A DNA stretch of 64,000 nt from Cordilura impudica (Eukaryota; Arthropoda; Insecta; Diptera; Scathophagidae), in assembly GCA_963682025.1 (NCBI GenBank), contig OY821518.1, positions 233,947,836-234,011,835 on the forward strand, read 5' to 3'. Shown piece by piece: positions 10,726 through 22,460 of the stretch; the stretch's first letter is position 1, and each line of letters opens with the position of its first letter. The notes under the pieces were generated by a model. The model was not told where the DNA came from. It made no database searches and was given only the letters and a program-made list of their open reading frames with translations. The translations under genes were made by a program, and so were the position numbers.

Positions 10726-11870
10726 AAAGGATTTGATAGTCGTTTCAGTCACTTTTTTTGAATAGGTGGTCCGTCTCCAGTTAAAATCTTCCACATTTTG
10801 TGAAACCTATTTTTTATGCTCTTCAACTCCCTTTTCACAAGAGCTCAATATATCTCTCCACTGGCCTAAGGTGTGGATAGTTTAGAAGAGTTGCCTCCCT
10901 TGGTACAAGAACAAGTTATTGTTTTTACCACTCAAGAAGTTTCTTACCGAGTTGTTAATAGTTGTAAGTACCGAGTACCTAAGAAAAAAATTTAAATTCT
11001 CACTATCCACTGCTTGGTAACATAAACCAACACTACTTTAAATGCATATGTTCGACATGTGGATAATTAAATTATAATATGAGATTTTTGTTTTTAATTT
11101 TGAACTTTTTCTCTTCGTACTCGTATTTTGAAAATGAAGGGTTGGGAAGGCAAGGTTGGTTGTGTGCTAACTAAAAAAACAAGTATGAGTGTTAAGTTCG
11201 GCCAAAGCAAATTTTTTTACCCTCCACGAGATTTTATAGCGTTAATTTTTATTTTATTTTTTCTTCCAAAGTTTTTTTTTAAAGTTGAGATATAAATTTA
11301 TTGAAATGAAAAATTTTTTCAAGGTCAACGTCGTAAATTGTAAAAGTAACATATGTACATTAGAATGAGTAACCAGAAAAGTGTTAGATGCGCCTAAAGT
11401 AAACTTTGGTTTATTTTATGATGATTCTCAAAAAACCTTAGTTCTAGCGATATTCGCTGAGCTGGACAATTAAAAACCATTTTTTTTTTTAATTTAAATT
11501 TAAAAAAAAAAATTTTGTTTTCCCAAAATCTTTCACATATTTTCCAAAAATAGCAAAAGCTTTTTAAAGGCACATCTAACGTTATGTTGGGCATGTCCAT
11601 GCGGTGCAGATATTAAATAAAACATTTTAGTTTTTATGGGTTTTTTAGGATTTGTTAGATCAAATTAACATATTTAATTTCAACATCTTTCGATATTTGA
11701 GTTTGTTTGGTTTTTAGCCGAAAGATTCCGAAGTCAAAACTCTATAGTTAAGATATGGTCAATTATGAGTATCAAGCTTTTCATTTTGTCAAGGGCATTA
11801 GTAATGTGTAAAAATATAATGAATTTCGTTAGTTTGAGATATAATATCATATCTTTTAAAATTATTTTTA
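10726..11870. other. Spacer with short family-A-like fragment
   Basis: Near 11184-11235 the string AGTGTTAAGTTCGGCC..TTTTTTTACCCTCCACGAG resembles the junction of two family A repeats (end of one, TACCCTCCAC start of the next), but the following sequence does not continue the family. The remainder is AT-rich without recognised content. Confidence 0.35.
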
Positions 11871-12577
11871 AGCCCTCCACACCACTGTGCAGATACGGTA
11901 TATATCAGTTTGTCCATCCATTTGTAACTCGTCGACATAAACTCCGGAAACACCATAAACTATAAATAGTCTTGATCCTTATAAAAGTAGAAGTCGAAAT
12001 AGCGATGTCCGTCTGTCTGTCTGTTGAAACCATTCTCCTGTCCGAAATAGGTCGAATAGGTCGTACTCTTACGCTTAAAATGTTTGTCATAATCTGCAGC
12101 AGTTTGGATCCCCTGGACCCAATAGCCTAAGAATGACGTACGAAAATATAACGATTAAATTGCACATAAAAACCTGATAAGAGTGAAAAATGTTTATACG
12201 TAACAAAACATGTGCATATCGATATGTATAAGCGATGCACACACATTTTTGATTGTTTGCTTTTTTTTGTACGTGCGAACAAGAACAAGCAAAAAAATTA
12301 TGTATGCATCGCTAATAAGCAAACAAAAATGTAATTGTATGTGTTTTCATGCATGCTGATTGCATTTAATAATTGCTTTCAAACAAAAGAGTATGAAAAT
12401 ACATAAATTTTTTGTAACTATCTTATTAATTTTAAACAACACTGTAAAAAGCCTAGCCATGATAATGTCAATTCTGGCCATTTTCATATCCTAGTGTTAA
12501 CAAAATTCGTTATAATAACGTGTTTAGATTACGGGTGGAGGGTATCAAAGATTCGACATAGCCGAATTACATACTCA
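11871..12577 (+). mobile_element. Helentron-like repeat, family A copy 2
   Basis: Start CCCTCCACACCACTGTGCAG; core TATAAATAGTCTTGATCCTT with GATGTCCGTCTGTCTGTCTG near 12005-12025; end GTGGAGGGTATCAAAGATTC then GACATAGCCGAATTA. It aligns throughout with copy 1, including the inner inverted repeat (AGCGATGCACACACATTTTT at ~12231-12250; complement ATGTATGCATCGCT ending at ~12313). Non-coding. Confidence 0.72.
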
Positions 12578-13084
12578 AATTTTTTTGTTGTAAAAATTAT
12601 TTATTTATGTAAAAATTATTTAAAATTTTTAAAAATGGTGTCATATTTCAGATTTCTAAAAAGATTTGTCGTAGGGTAACAATTCTGTTCAAAATATATA
12701 TACAATATGGATGGATATCCAACTCAATATTTTAAGAAGTCCATTAACGTTGTGTAAAATAAAAAAAAATAAAAAATTATGATATTAGTAATGTCCATAT
12801 TTGAAATATGTCGGAAATATTCAGCAAAAATCAATATTAAAAGAAATCATTTCTCTCCTTCTTGATCTGTACGCTACCCCAAAACGATTCTTAACCCCTT
12901 CCAAATAATATGATATCTCAAGGTCTTCAAAATAGGTATTTGTTGAACCATTAATTGTATATTTTGGAGCCAAAAATAATGTAAATTTCTTCATAGATCA
13001 GAAAATGTCGCAACATTAAATACATAAACCCCACGTTAAAAGCTAAAGGCAACACCATCTTCCCTTTAGATTGACGGTCACTTT
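12578..13084. other. AT-rich spacer, nothing assigned
   Basis: No coding frame or repeat family recognised. Confidence 0.4.
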
Positions 13085-13820
13085 AAGCTTAAAATATACT
13101 TGTAATAACGAAAAACTAAAAAGCTGTCATATAACATACTAATTTTAGCTATTGACAAGTTGTAAGAGACAGAAATGCTGGATTTTAAAGGTTTAAAATT
13201 GATAAGATAACTAACAAAAAATTTAGGTATTTTTGTGATTTGGTAATTGGAAGCAATTATTAAATCCAATGAGCATAAAAGTAAATACATAGAATTATAA
13301 CAATGTTCAATAGAATCACTGATGAAGGCTGAAATGCCAGAAAAAAAAAATACAGTGTAGTTATTTTAGAAATATATGCTTTCTTCTTATTTACCACGTA
13401 CCATTGATAGATTTTGTTGGTTTGTTTTTTTTTTTTTTTGTTTATCAACGTTGCATGTTCAAAAAAAAAAAAAAAAAAAACACTAACCTATTGCAACAAA
13501 TACCCTGTGGCAAGACTAGCCTAAACAACGTAGAAAAAAATCATATTTTCTCAAGCCTTTTTTTCTTTTACGTTGATATCTCGGGACTTATTGAACAGAT
13601 TTTGGTGATTTTAAACTGTAACCTTCTCAGTATGTCAATGAATCATTTTCATTAAAAATGATCACCCCAGCTACATATTGAGGGCGTAATTGCGATTTCC
13701 ACAAACGGACATCGCTATATCAACCACTTGTTTTAAGGATCACGAATATATATATTTTATGGGGTCCAAACAGGTTGACAAACTTTTATATACCATCTGT
13801 TCACTGGTGCGGCTGGTATA
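13085..13820 (-). mobile_element. Helentron-like repeat, family A, reverse copy
   Basis: Read on the minus strand it starts TACCAGCCGCACCAGTGAAC, has AAAATATATATATTCGTGATCC and GATATAGCGATGTCCGTTTG, and ends with the family's TTTAATAATTGCTTCC..TTAGTTATCTTATCAATTTT segment (13190-13270). The middle (~13300-13660) includes poly-T/poly-A runs and is poorly conserved. Its start abuts the mariner remnant at 13821. Confidence 0.5.
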
Positions 13821-14447
13821 AAAATAGTCTTTGGGAACTAAATCCGGAGAGTATGACGGAGGAGGTAGCCCAATTCATGAAATATTGCCACAGCAATTAC
13901 ACACGTGTGTTCTCATACATTGTGCTGATGTCAAAGCATTTTCTATTGGCCAAATGCGTTCTTTTTTTTTTAATCGTCGTTGAAGTGGTCCAATAAGTTG
14001 GCATAATATTGACCCCTTATTATTTTCCCCTTTTGAAGGTAACGGCCACATTTGCCTTCTTTGGAGAAGCAGGTGAATCTAGCCCCATTTATAACCGGAT
14101 CCATGTTTCATCCACAGTTCCAAAAATGGCACCAAAACTCATCCATATTTCGGATAAAAAAAGCTCCTAGTACTCCTTTAAAGATTTTGAGTAAACGCGA
14201 CAACTCGTGTTTTTTTTCGGATAGCTTTCAAAATTGAGCCAAATGATATACCTATGGCGTGACAAATATCGCACACTATCCCTATCCGATTGTGCAACAC
14301 TATATTGTGAATTTTATTTCCGATATTTTCGGGTGTAGTGACCTTAATTGGACGTCTAGAACGTTCGGCGTTAATAGTGCTTAGTAAAGCACTTATTTGC
14401 CATTGAAATTGATGGTGCAGAATTCCCATAATACTTAACAAGCTTTT
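13821..14447 (-). pseudogene. Degraded mariner transposase remnant
   Basis: The minus strand gives scattered but ordered mariner motifs: N-terminal RSRRPIKVTTPENIGNKIH with AIGISFGSILKAI (helix-turn-helix part, frame from 14441), then YLQKGKIIRGQYYANLLDHF (13950-14040), HQHNV.EHTC (the usual HQDNA.VHT with the catalytic D changed to H), FHELGY, and SYSPDLVPKDYF with the last catalytic-region aspartate. Several stops and frameshifts separate the blocks and the region with the first catalytic D is unrecognisable. This resembles the SETMAR-type mariner lineage rather than the rosa-like mariners at 46.5 and 50.3 kb. Confidence 0.8.
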
Positions 14448-15684
14448 CTTTGCTTAGAGATTTTTTTTCCGAAAAAAAAATATAGATATACACACATGGC
14501 CACTGAAATAGGTACACTGTAGAATTTTTATAAAATACAAATTTTTCGCAAAAGTTTTTTTTTAATTCAATTTTATTTATTTAATTGGTATGTTATCAAA
14601 TGGCTAAACAAAAATATTAAAATAAACATAACTAAAAACATTAAATTATACTTATATTCAAAGAAGTTCAAAATTCACATGGCCATTGAAATAGGTACGA
14701 AAGTATGAAAAAAATTTTTAAAAAATATGACAGCAAATAAGAATACAAATTGTGTTTTTAATATTATATAGGACTAATATCCACTGTGCTCTCCCCTATT
14801 TGGGATTAATTTTTCTATTCTATGGGGCATAGAATTGAGTAATTTACGACAAGTCTCTATAGGAATGGTATACCAAACATCTTGTCTTTTTTGCCATAAT
14901 TCAGCCTTATTTCGGCAAGCTTCTTTCCCAATTCGGTTTTTGAGATCTCCCCAAAGGTTTTCTATGGGGTTAAGATCTGGTGATTGGCTTGGCCATTCAA
15001 AAACTTTAACACCTTTTCCTATAAACCACTCACTTACCAATTTTGATGAGTGTTTAGGGTCGTTATCTTGCTGAAAAAGCCACCGAAGTGGCATACTCCA
15101 TTCCAAGAGAAACAACCCCACACCACCACATTTCCACCACCATGCTTTAATCGTTTTTTTGGTGTAACGTGGGTTAAATTCTAGCCCTTGTGGACGTCTA
15201 ACATTTCGTTCTGAGTCATTACCAGACAAGTTGATTTTTGTTTCATCGCTCCAAAGTATATTATGCCATTTTTTTTTTGCACCATCTGAACCACACCACG
15301 TTTTATGTGCAAGTGCAAAATTTTTTCTCTTTTGCAAGTTTGCTTTTCTGAGTAGCGGAACCTGACGCGCTATCCGACCTGGTAATTTCATGTTATATAA
15401 TCGGCGACGTACAGTCCTAGCTGATATTTCGTTGTTATTTCCGCTGCAATTGCTCTTGATGACATGAAAGGATCTCGTTTGGCCAACGTTGCAATGTAAG
15501 CTTCGGTGACACTAGATGTTTTCTTTACACCACCTCGTTTTTCTATTAATTCTCGGGGCTTCAGGGCATTAGCGACAAAATTTTTCGACCTTCCTAGTGA
15601 TTTAGCAATGAAACCGTATGAATGGTTTTGCTTCCGAAGGTTTTGAATAAGTCTTCTCTCTTCTGCTGTACAATGCTGTCGACG

Positions 15685-15722
15685 CACAGTGGCGCCATTT
15701 GATTTTTTTCGTTGCAAAAATC
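15685..15722 (+). repeat. T1 3' terminal repeat: heptamer, 22-nt spacer, nonamer
   Basis: CACAGTG at 15685-15691, a 22-nt spacer (15692-15713), and GCAAAAATC at 15714-15722. The heptamer equals the V(D)J recombination signal heptamer; the nonamer matches ACAAAAACC at 7 of 9 positions. Confidence 0.85.
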
Positions 15723-15994
15723 ATATCTTTTGAACCGAATAACATAATTGAACAGTTTAAACAGCATATGATAGATAACTGTTCAGCCTATGAAATGAGC
15801 GTTTGGAAAGGGTGCTACGCTTTGTAGGGACCTACTTATGGGTTATCAAAGTTAAAATTTGTAGAAAAATCAATTTTATGTTAACTAAAAAAAATTATTT
15901 TTACATTTTTAGATTGTTTTTATTTTTTTTTTTTATGTTTTAAATTATTACCCAACAAATTAAAAAAAATTACTTCTTTTTTAAATTTATTTTT

Positions 15995-17979
15995 TCAATT
16001 TTCTGTAAAATATTCATCACAATTCGTAAGAGAAGGTATATCTAAAAGACTAATCATTTCTAAACTATAATTATTTTCTAACTCTATTCGTGACTTCACA
16101 TGCCGCAGGGAAGAAATAAGTGGATCGGAAGATGCTGCCAACATGTTGAAGAGGTCCTCATTTTGCCTTACCCTTGATGCTTTGAATGTGTTCTGCAATC
16201 TATATTTTTTATAAAATTTGTTAAGAGACTCCTGTCCTTCCCCAGAAAGCTCTCCAATTGGCAAAGACTGGTACTCAATTATATATTTGAATTGCGCCAA
16301 TATTTTATGGACGGTCGTGGTCAACTTCTTCTGTGGATACATTTCTGCTAAAAGAGATGCAGTTTTCGATGCATATTCTCCATATTTTGTAGAATTGACA
16401 ATTTCTTTGCAGTTTAAAACATTCAAGATCGTTCCCAATCTTTTCACGATTTGATTGTCAATTCCAGTGATTCTAGTTACTGCCTCATCATTTTCAAAAA
16501 ATCTCCTAGAAGTGTTTCCATCGTTTGAGTTACCGTATCCGTGCTTGGGACAGTCTACTTTTAGTCCAACTTATTTAAAAAAAGCATCCTGTATTTGCTT
16601 CTTTCTGATCTTTTCCTTATCCTTTATTGATGTATTTTCATCGAAGTTTTCCTCCTCTTGTGGTAGGGTATACGCCAGTTTTAGCAAGAACTCCATACAC
16701 CTTATCCTTGCGTGCAATGGTGACATTCCATATTCGTAATTCTCCTCGTTTGTAGAATCGTTTAAATTACCAAAGTTCTTCTGACTCTTTTTGCAAATCG
16801 GGCATGACAATGTTGAGGTTGTTCCTGTCAGTTCGTTTACGACTTTTCCGTCAACCATGGTCAGGTGGAACTCGTAATTGCATTCAATATATTTTCCTTC
16901 TCCAATTTGCAGCTTTGTAGGCTTAATCTTGCTTATTTGTTCTTCAATGTCCTTCACCGTGGTCCTTATGAGTTCTGCCGATTCCCTTGCAAACTGAAAC
17001 ATTATTGGTCGGCAATAATGCACTGATGACGGACATGGATTTTTCCAGTGTAGCCGCAAAGGAACAACAGATGCCATAAACATATTTCCGTCCGATATTG
17101 TAGCGTCATCGGAAGATATCCTTTGCTTATAAACGCTTTGTCCGGATGATCCATCGCAGCCCCATTTGCTGATCAATGTCAGTTTCTCAGGAAGAATTTT
17201 CACCCCATTTTCAGGAAGACTCTCCAACAACCGTTTTGCTGTATGGCCCATGAGATCCTGCAGATTGGCTTTCACATATGCTTCCGTAAACTCCGTATGC
17301 AGTGGTCGTGAGTTTATTTTGGCTTGCGTAATATGCTTGTATCCTGGTAAAACGTCAGCCCCGTGTCGCATCAAGGATGCCCGTAGTATGTTATATTTTT
17401 CTTTGGAAAGTTGTAAGTCCATAAACAAGGCCAAGGCTTCTTCGGAACCATACTTTTTAATGTGTGCGTTTGTGGGCGTGGGAATGCTTTCCTTAATCCT
17501 TTTTAGTCACAGTGGGCTTGCATCAGCAACAGATTTTGTAATCTGCGACCTAACTCTTTCACTATCCTTTATATATTTAATAGACAGCGCGTCCGATAAA
17601 TGCTTCGTGGTCAAGTCATTGGTGGCATCGGCAAGTTTCCTCTTTCTTGTGAAAATTGAACACTCCTCAATACTTTTTTTGGCCTTCCTTTTGCTCCTCT
17701 GGTTGATGTGGTGGGTTTATCTACTGCCAATATATCCAGGATGGTGTCTTCATTAAGCCAGTCCTCGTATTTGGAGTTGAAGTTCTGAATGTTTCGATTA
17801 GATTTCACCCATTTTGCCTTAATATTTGCATATATCAGATAAAAATTATTTTTTATAATTTCGCTTCTCTCAATATTTCCGTATAAGCTATCAAGTTCTT
17901 CTAAAGCAGCTTCCGTGAAAAACTTTGGTGTGGTTGACCTTCTAAATAGTTCAAATAATTTTAAATTGTTCAACGCCAT
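15995..17979 (-). pseudogene. Transib (RAG1-core-like) transposase, copy T1
   Basis: DDE transposase of the family ancestral to RAG1. The start is taken at MALNNLKLFELF (17979), conserved in T2; the open frame extends 31 codons upstream through a small duplication of ATGGCGTT. Catalytic residues are present: D in KWGCDGSSGQ (17153-17155), D in LTMVDGK (16850-16852) and E in EGQESLNKFYKK (16229-16231), aligning with RAG1 D600, D708 and E962. CPICK supplies the CxxC of the zinc site; the paired HxxxxH reads HKILAQ, so the second His is lost. Breaks: frameshift in an A-run at ~17674-17680, TGA at 17507-17509 (R in T2), an 18-bp in-frame deletion after LRL near 17052, and TAA at 16571-16573. Not functional as it stands. 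Confidence 0.93.
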
Positions 17980-18941
17980 GTTTACAGTACTTAAATTGTT
18001 TAACGCCATGGTTTCAGTACTTGTTGCGCCATTCAGTCGTAGACTAATCCAGGCATTATCCTTATTTTGCAATATATAGGCTTATGCTACCATGCCTAAA
18101 AATTTACCTGTTCCCTGCATACATATGGATTTAGGCTGAATTATGCAATTTTGATATTATGCTCGTGTCTAAATAAGATTTGTGCCTACCTGGAGGGACC
18201 ATAAGTCAATATTGTTCTTGGCAATTTGTACTCCAAAGTAATTTTTAAGTGAGGTGCGTACCTGCAAATTTCAATGAGTAGTTTTTTGTGCATCCTGTGT
18301 TTGTAACATGATATTGGGAGTAGACTTTGGCTGAGGCTCTCAGGTAGGCAACCGACTTAAAATGCAATTTTCAAAATATTAGATCAAACTACTGTCAGTC
18401 AAAACATGTAAGGGATGCACGCCATACAATTTCTGCAACCATGTCTTTTTAACCTTTTTTACCTCTAGAAGCCAAACGGGCACGTACGGGCAGATAAAAC
18501 CTTTTGAATTATGTAAAGAAATAATCAAAGAACATGTTTTGCAAATATGGCAAATATAGAATAATATAGATTTTTTTTATTTTCCGTCAATGTTGAAAAA
18601 TAATGAAAAAACGGATAGTTTTTAAATAGTGATTTACCAGGAGAAACACAAAGCAAAGAGTTAATTTTTTTTTATCATTATACATTTAATAAATATACCA
18701 ATCACTACAAACAAAAAATAAGGTGATTCGTTACCTATTTTTCGTGATATTACACCTGAAATCGCAACAAATTGACTAAAAATTGTGTGTTTTTTTGATA
18801 ACCGAAAGTCGGTCAACTTTGAACGGTTATATCTTCTAAACTAAAAATGTGATATTATTAAGAGTAGCATATTTGAAATCGTTGAAAAGTTTCCTATAAC
18901 ATGGGTTTATTCAAAACTTCGTCGGCGCACATGAAAATTTT

Positions 18942-18980
18942 GATTTTTGCAACCTCGTTTGCTCTACGGGCGCCACTGTG
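18942..18980 (-). repeat. T1 5' terminal repeat: heptamer, 23-nt spacer, nonamer
   Basis: On the minus strand CACAGTG (18980-18974), a 23-nt spacer (18973-18951) and GCAAAAATC (18950-18942). Same heptamer and nonamer as the other end, with one extra spacer base. Confidence 0.87.
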
Positions 18981-19320
18981 CGACGGCCCATCTGGCATTA
19001 AAATTGTATTATTTTTTGCCAATATTATATCTACGATACTAAAACATACCTTTTGATTATTTTTTTTCGAAAAAAATTATGAAATATCACATTTTATCAC
19101 GAAGTACCTATTTTAGTGACCACTAAAATTGCCAATAGAATAAAATAACCGCGCTGCTTAATTATCAAAACAAACAAAGATAACTGTTCATTTGAATTCC
19201 ATAAGCAGACAGTATTGCCAGTCGAAAAATATCAAAAGTACGCAGCATTACATCAGCATAAAAAAACGCCACATGAATCTCAACAAATAAATGCTGCGTC
19301 CCTATTTCATTGGCCATATT

Positions 19321-20440
19321 TAATGACAACTCGAAATTCACTTTTTTCCGTTTTTGCAAAAATTAACGCGATTTTACGTTTTGAATAGCTGCCAAAAATG
19401 AACTTAATGTTGAGGCTTGCTCAAAATTTTATAGTTGTATATTAAGGGATGGAAGTTGATGGCAGTAGTGTTAAATTTTACTTAACTCGAGGGAAGTTCA
19501 TGGACTTAATTAGCCGGCCTCGTAAATAAACATTAAACTAACACATTTTCATAAATATTTTATTTCGAAGAAATTATTTTATCATTGAAATTTATCGTAT
19601 GTAATATATTGGAAAATAATATTTTTATGGAAATATATTATTTTGGGGTATTTATACGTTGAATTTTTCTTCTTTTGTTGTATAATTTTTTATTACTTTT
19701 TAGCCCAATTTTTTTTCCCCATGTAAATATGTAGTTAGTTTTTAATACATCCAACAATATTGACACATTATTTTTGTTACGAATTTATTGTAAGATATAT
19801 TTCTGTTTGCTTCGCATCCAGCATTCTGATTTCTAAAAATTATAAAAAGTTCTTAATTCTTCTAAATTTATTTATATAAGTATCTATCTATACGGGTGTA
19901 TATTTTTTTAATTTTCCGAAAAGTTACACAACATATCTTAGACTGTTTTTATTATTTTTTTTTTAATGGTCATTATTCATTATTATACCTGACTAACCAT
20001 AATAAAAAGAAAAAACAAAATTTATTTGCCATCACGAAGATTTTAACGATTTTCTCATGCACTTTTTTATAAGATCTTTATTTTCGCATGCAACTGCAAT
20101 TTTTTTCTTTGCCATCATAACTCTCCCACACTTCAATGGTAGAAATCACGAACAACAAGAATATATTACTACGAGTAAAACGAAAGAAAAGCACTTTCAT
20201 TTTTTTTTTTTTCGTTTTAGCATTTCATTAAAGTTTTAATGAGAAGAAGCTCTTAAGTAAGCACAATTCACTCAAATAAACATTATTAAAACATTAAATA
20301 AAATATTTAAGGTATAAACAACTTTTTTCTTTGCTTTTCTAACCATGAAAGTTGAATATTTACCTACAAAATAAAAAAGTTCAGGGTTTAAACTTAATAA
20401 AACAAAAAGTTCGAATAAAAAAGACATGTAAAAAAACTAT
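19321..20440. other. AT-rich spacer, nothing assigned
   Basis: Unique-looking AT-rich sequence; no coding frame, no repeat shared with the rest of the window and no transposon remnant recognised. Confidence 0.4.
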
Positions 20441-21075
20441 TAAGAAAATTATGGTCGGCTTAAATCGACTATACGATGCTTTATGCCATGCATTTCGAGA
20501 AATGGTCTTAGATCCAACTGTGCTGATGTCATAATTTAATATAGAAAATAAGAATGCAAAAAGTTTGAGTGGCATTGTTATTAATTGGTGCCCTGCAGAT
20601 ATGAAAAAAGATCAGATCGGATTCTATTTTTCCATGGCGACCAAGTAAAAAATGGTTTACTCAAAAACCTATACTAACCAAATATGAGATTTTAGTGAAT
20701 ATCGGTTAGCAGGGTTCATTTTTTTGCCTTCTTTATATTGTAATAAACACACATGAATCAAATTTGACCGTTATCTATATAATAATCTGGATGTTACGGC
20801 AATTTATGTCCATCTCATACGGGTTATTTGTATGGAGGCTGGGTCGAAACATGGGTCCGCCCTATGGCCGATTGGCTATTGAATAATTTGTATTTGCGAC
20901 CCGTAGTTTTATTACAACTTTAACATGGACACACAGACAGACGGACGGACGGACAGACGGACATCGCTAAGTCAACTCAGAATGTGACTCTGAGTAAATC
21001 AAATATTTTTGATAGTTACAAACATCAGCACAAAACTCATTATACCTTCACCACATGGTGGTACAGGGTATAAAA
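20441..21075 (-). mobile_element. Helentron-like repeat, family B copy 2
   Basis: Begins TAAGAAAATTATGGTCGG and ends CCACATGGTGGTACAGGGTA. Contains the family landmarks TTGAGTGGCATTGTTATTAATT, GGACGGACGGACAGACGGAC (20941-20965) and TAGTTACAAACATCAGCAC. The terminal palindrome (GTCGGTCTAGACCGAC in better copies) is degenerate (GTCGGCTTAAATCGAC). No coding capacity. Confidence 0.68.
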
Positions 21076-21535
21076 ACATTCAACACTGTACTGCACAAAG
21101 GGTCAGAATTTTAAATTTAAGTTTTAAAGAAAGTTTTCGAAATTTTGTTAAATATACTTTTTTAACCCAAAAATTTTTCAGCAAGAAATTATTTAAAAAA
21201 AAAAAATGTCTCCCAAAATTGTTGCTTGATTTAGAGAAGTTTTGAAGTTATATTAATTCATTTTAAGTCTTAACCCATTAACGGCTGGCCCCCAATTCAT
21301 TTGCCTGATTTTGAAGAATCTTCACTAGATTATTAAGGGTATTTGTATTGACCTTGACATTGTATTTTTGTTATGGTGCAGGATTCATCTGCCCACATCA
21401 ATTACTTTTATACTTGTTTTCGAATAAAAAAGCTTTCAAAATAAAATTCAACACGTCATTTTGAATTCTCTAACAGCGAAATGGCTATTTTAATTCATAT
21501 ATACGAGTATAAAAGCGAAAGTTTGTTTATAGGAG
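21076..21535. other. AT-rich spacer, nothing assigned
   Basis: No repeat or coding content recognised. A poly-A run lies near 21196-21206. Confidence 0.35.
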
Positions 21536-22460
21536 GTTAAACCAAAACTTTAACAGAGTCTGGAAGGAACTATAGGCTATAATTTCTTTAATATTTTTAG
21601 TAGGCGTGGCACCCCCCATATGTATATCTCGTGTATTATGACAGCGATAGCTTTGCAAGCTTGCCTGAGGTCATCTATTATTAATGCGAGTAGTTCGACA
21701 AAAATTGGGCGGGATTGGAGCAGTGGGCGTGGCACCCCCATATAAAGTAAATATTAAATGTCAAATATCTGGGCCTTGGCGCTTTTTTTTTTTTTTTTAA
21801 TTAATCAACACTCAGGGGATGTCCCCTACATATGCAGTGCATTGTGTTGATCTCCGGAAAATAGGTTAAGGAGGAAAGAGGGAGGAGTAGTGTGTTAATT
21901 TTTTTTTTGTAGCGACATACCAAAGCCTCTGGTGTGAATTGAACTCACGACCCCTCGCATGATAGGCGAGCACGCTACCTACTCATCTACCGGGGCGTAA
22001 GCCCATAAGTTATCATGTAATTAGTGGAACAAAAAATGGGCGTTACAAAGTAAATATATAATAACATATAAAAGCGAAATCCTTGACACTTTGTACGAGT
22101 CCATCAGATATTAATTAGATAAAAAAAAATGGGCAGGACAGGATTAGAGGGCAAACTACCTCCTGACATTCTGGTAACTTTTAACAATTACATTAATTAC
22201 CAATGCGAGCAGTAGTGCAAAATATGAGCCGAATTGCCAAAATCAAAAATTGGCAAAACAGAAAATTGCGAAAAACAAAATCGCCAAAGAAAAATATCTT
22301 CAAAATCAAAAATCGCCAAAATCAAAAATCGCAAAAAAAAATTGACAAATTATATTCCAAATGCAAGGCCAGTCCTTAAGCGTGGACGGATTTTATTTGG
22401 AAAATCCATGTTTTTTCTCATGGACAGCTATGTGTAGCTTGCTCCGGAGTACGAGCGGCG
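21536..22460 (+). repeat. Unclassified interspersed repeat, family C copy 2
   Basis: Aligns with 3830-4460: GGTCATCTATTATTAATG, GTGGGCGTGGCACCCCC, CCTTGACACTTTGTACGAG, an AATCGCCAAA/ATCAAAAATC tract, and the final TGGAAAATCCATG..TCTCATGGACAGCTATGTGT. It is interrupted by the SINE at 21783-21997. No coding potential or defined termini. Confidence 0.5.
21783..21997 (-). mobile_element. tRNA-derived SINE
   Basis: On the minus strand the 5' end is tRNA-like: CGCCCCGGTAGATGAGTAGG, an A-box-like TAGATGAGTAGG, a clover-leaf-like CGCCTATCATGCG arm and a B-box-like GAGTTCAATTC followed by ACACC. The body then runs to an A-run of ~16 (the T-run at 21783-21798). This is the structure of a Pol III SINE copied by a LINE. 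Sequence on both sides belongs to repeat family C, so it is an insertion, but I could not define a target duplication. It is not a functional tRNA gene: the acceptor stem does not close. Confidence 0.72.

Larger units (their letters stand above)
15685..18980 (-). mobile_element. Transib transposon T1 with RSS-like ends
   Basis: A 3,296-bp element flanked by a perfect 5-bp duplication CGACG (15680-15684 and 18981-18985), matching the 5-bp GC-rich target of Transib. Both ends start CACAGTGGCGCC. It carries one minus-strand transposase gene (17979-15995), a ~1-kb 5' untranslated side (18980-17980) and ~270 bp on the 3' side. It inserted three codons into the Tc1-like transposase gene. A close relative is at 40329-43568. 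Confidence 0.95.
14774..18991 (-). pseudogene. Tc1-like DD34E transposase, interrupted and frameshifted
   Basis: The start codon is on the far side of the inserted Transib: MGRRQ at 18991 joins across the CGACG duplication to ...RRQHCTAEERRLIQ at 15684. The N-terminal ~110 residues (15684-15388) form the paired helix-turn-helix DNA-binding region; a single-base frameshift near 15430 precedes ISARTVRRRLYN and the catalytic part (15391-14774). Visible catalytic motifs are ILWSDETK, QQDNDPKHS and SPDLNPIENLW, giving 34 residues between the second D and the E (DD34E). The C-terminus ends near LIPNRGEHSGY. Length is about 330 residues when the pieces are added, usual for Tc1. Inactive because of the insertion and the frameshift. 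Confidence 0.93.
14491..19320 (-). mobile_element. Tc1-like element (TcA) split by Transib T1
   Basis: The ends have an IR/DR arrangement: outer repeats ATGGCCACTGAAATAGG (left, ~14495) and, as complement of the right end, ATGGCCAATGAAATAGG (~19300-19317); inner copies ATGGCCATTGAAATAGGTAC (~14680) and CACTAAAATAGGTAC (complement, ~19107-19121). Both outer ends abut TA (14489-14490 and 19321-19322), the Tc1/mariner target duplication. Without the Transib (15685-18980 plus one CGACG) the element would be ~1.5 kb, a normal Tc1 length. Exact outer ends are inferred. Confidence 0.8.

Noticed and set aside
17508..17514. CACAGTG inside T1 as an extra recombination signal
   Set aside because: A lone heptamer in coding sequence, without a nonamer at 12 or 23 nt; chance occurrence.
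16455..17756. Plus-strand frames of 94 and 196 codons
   Set aside because: They are antisense shadows of the T1 transposase.
21931..21997. Functional tRNA gene
   Set aside because: Promoter-box-like blocks are present but the acceptor stem does not close and the sequence continues into a SINE body with a poly-A tail.
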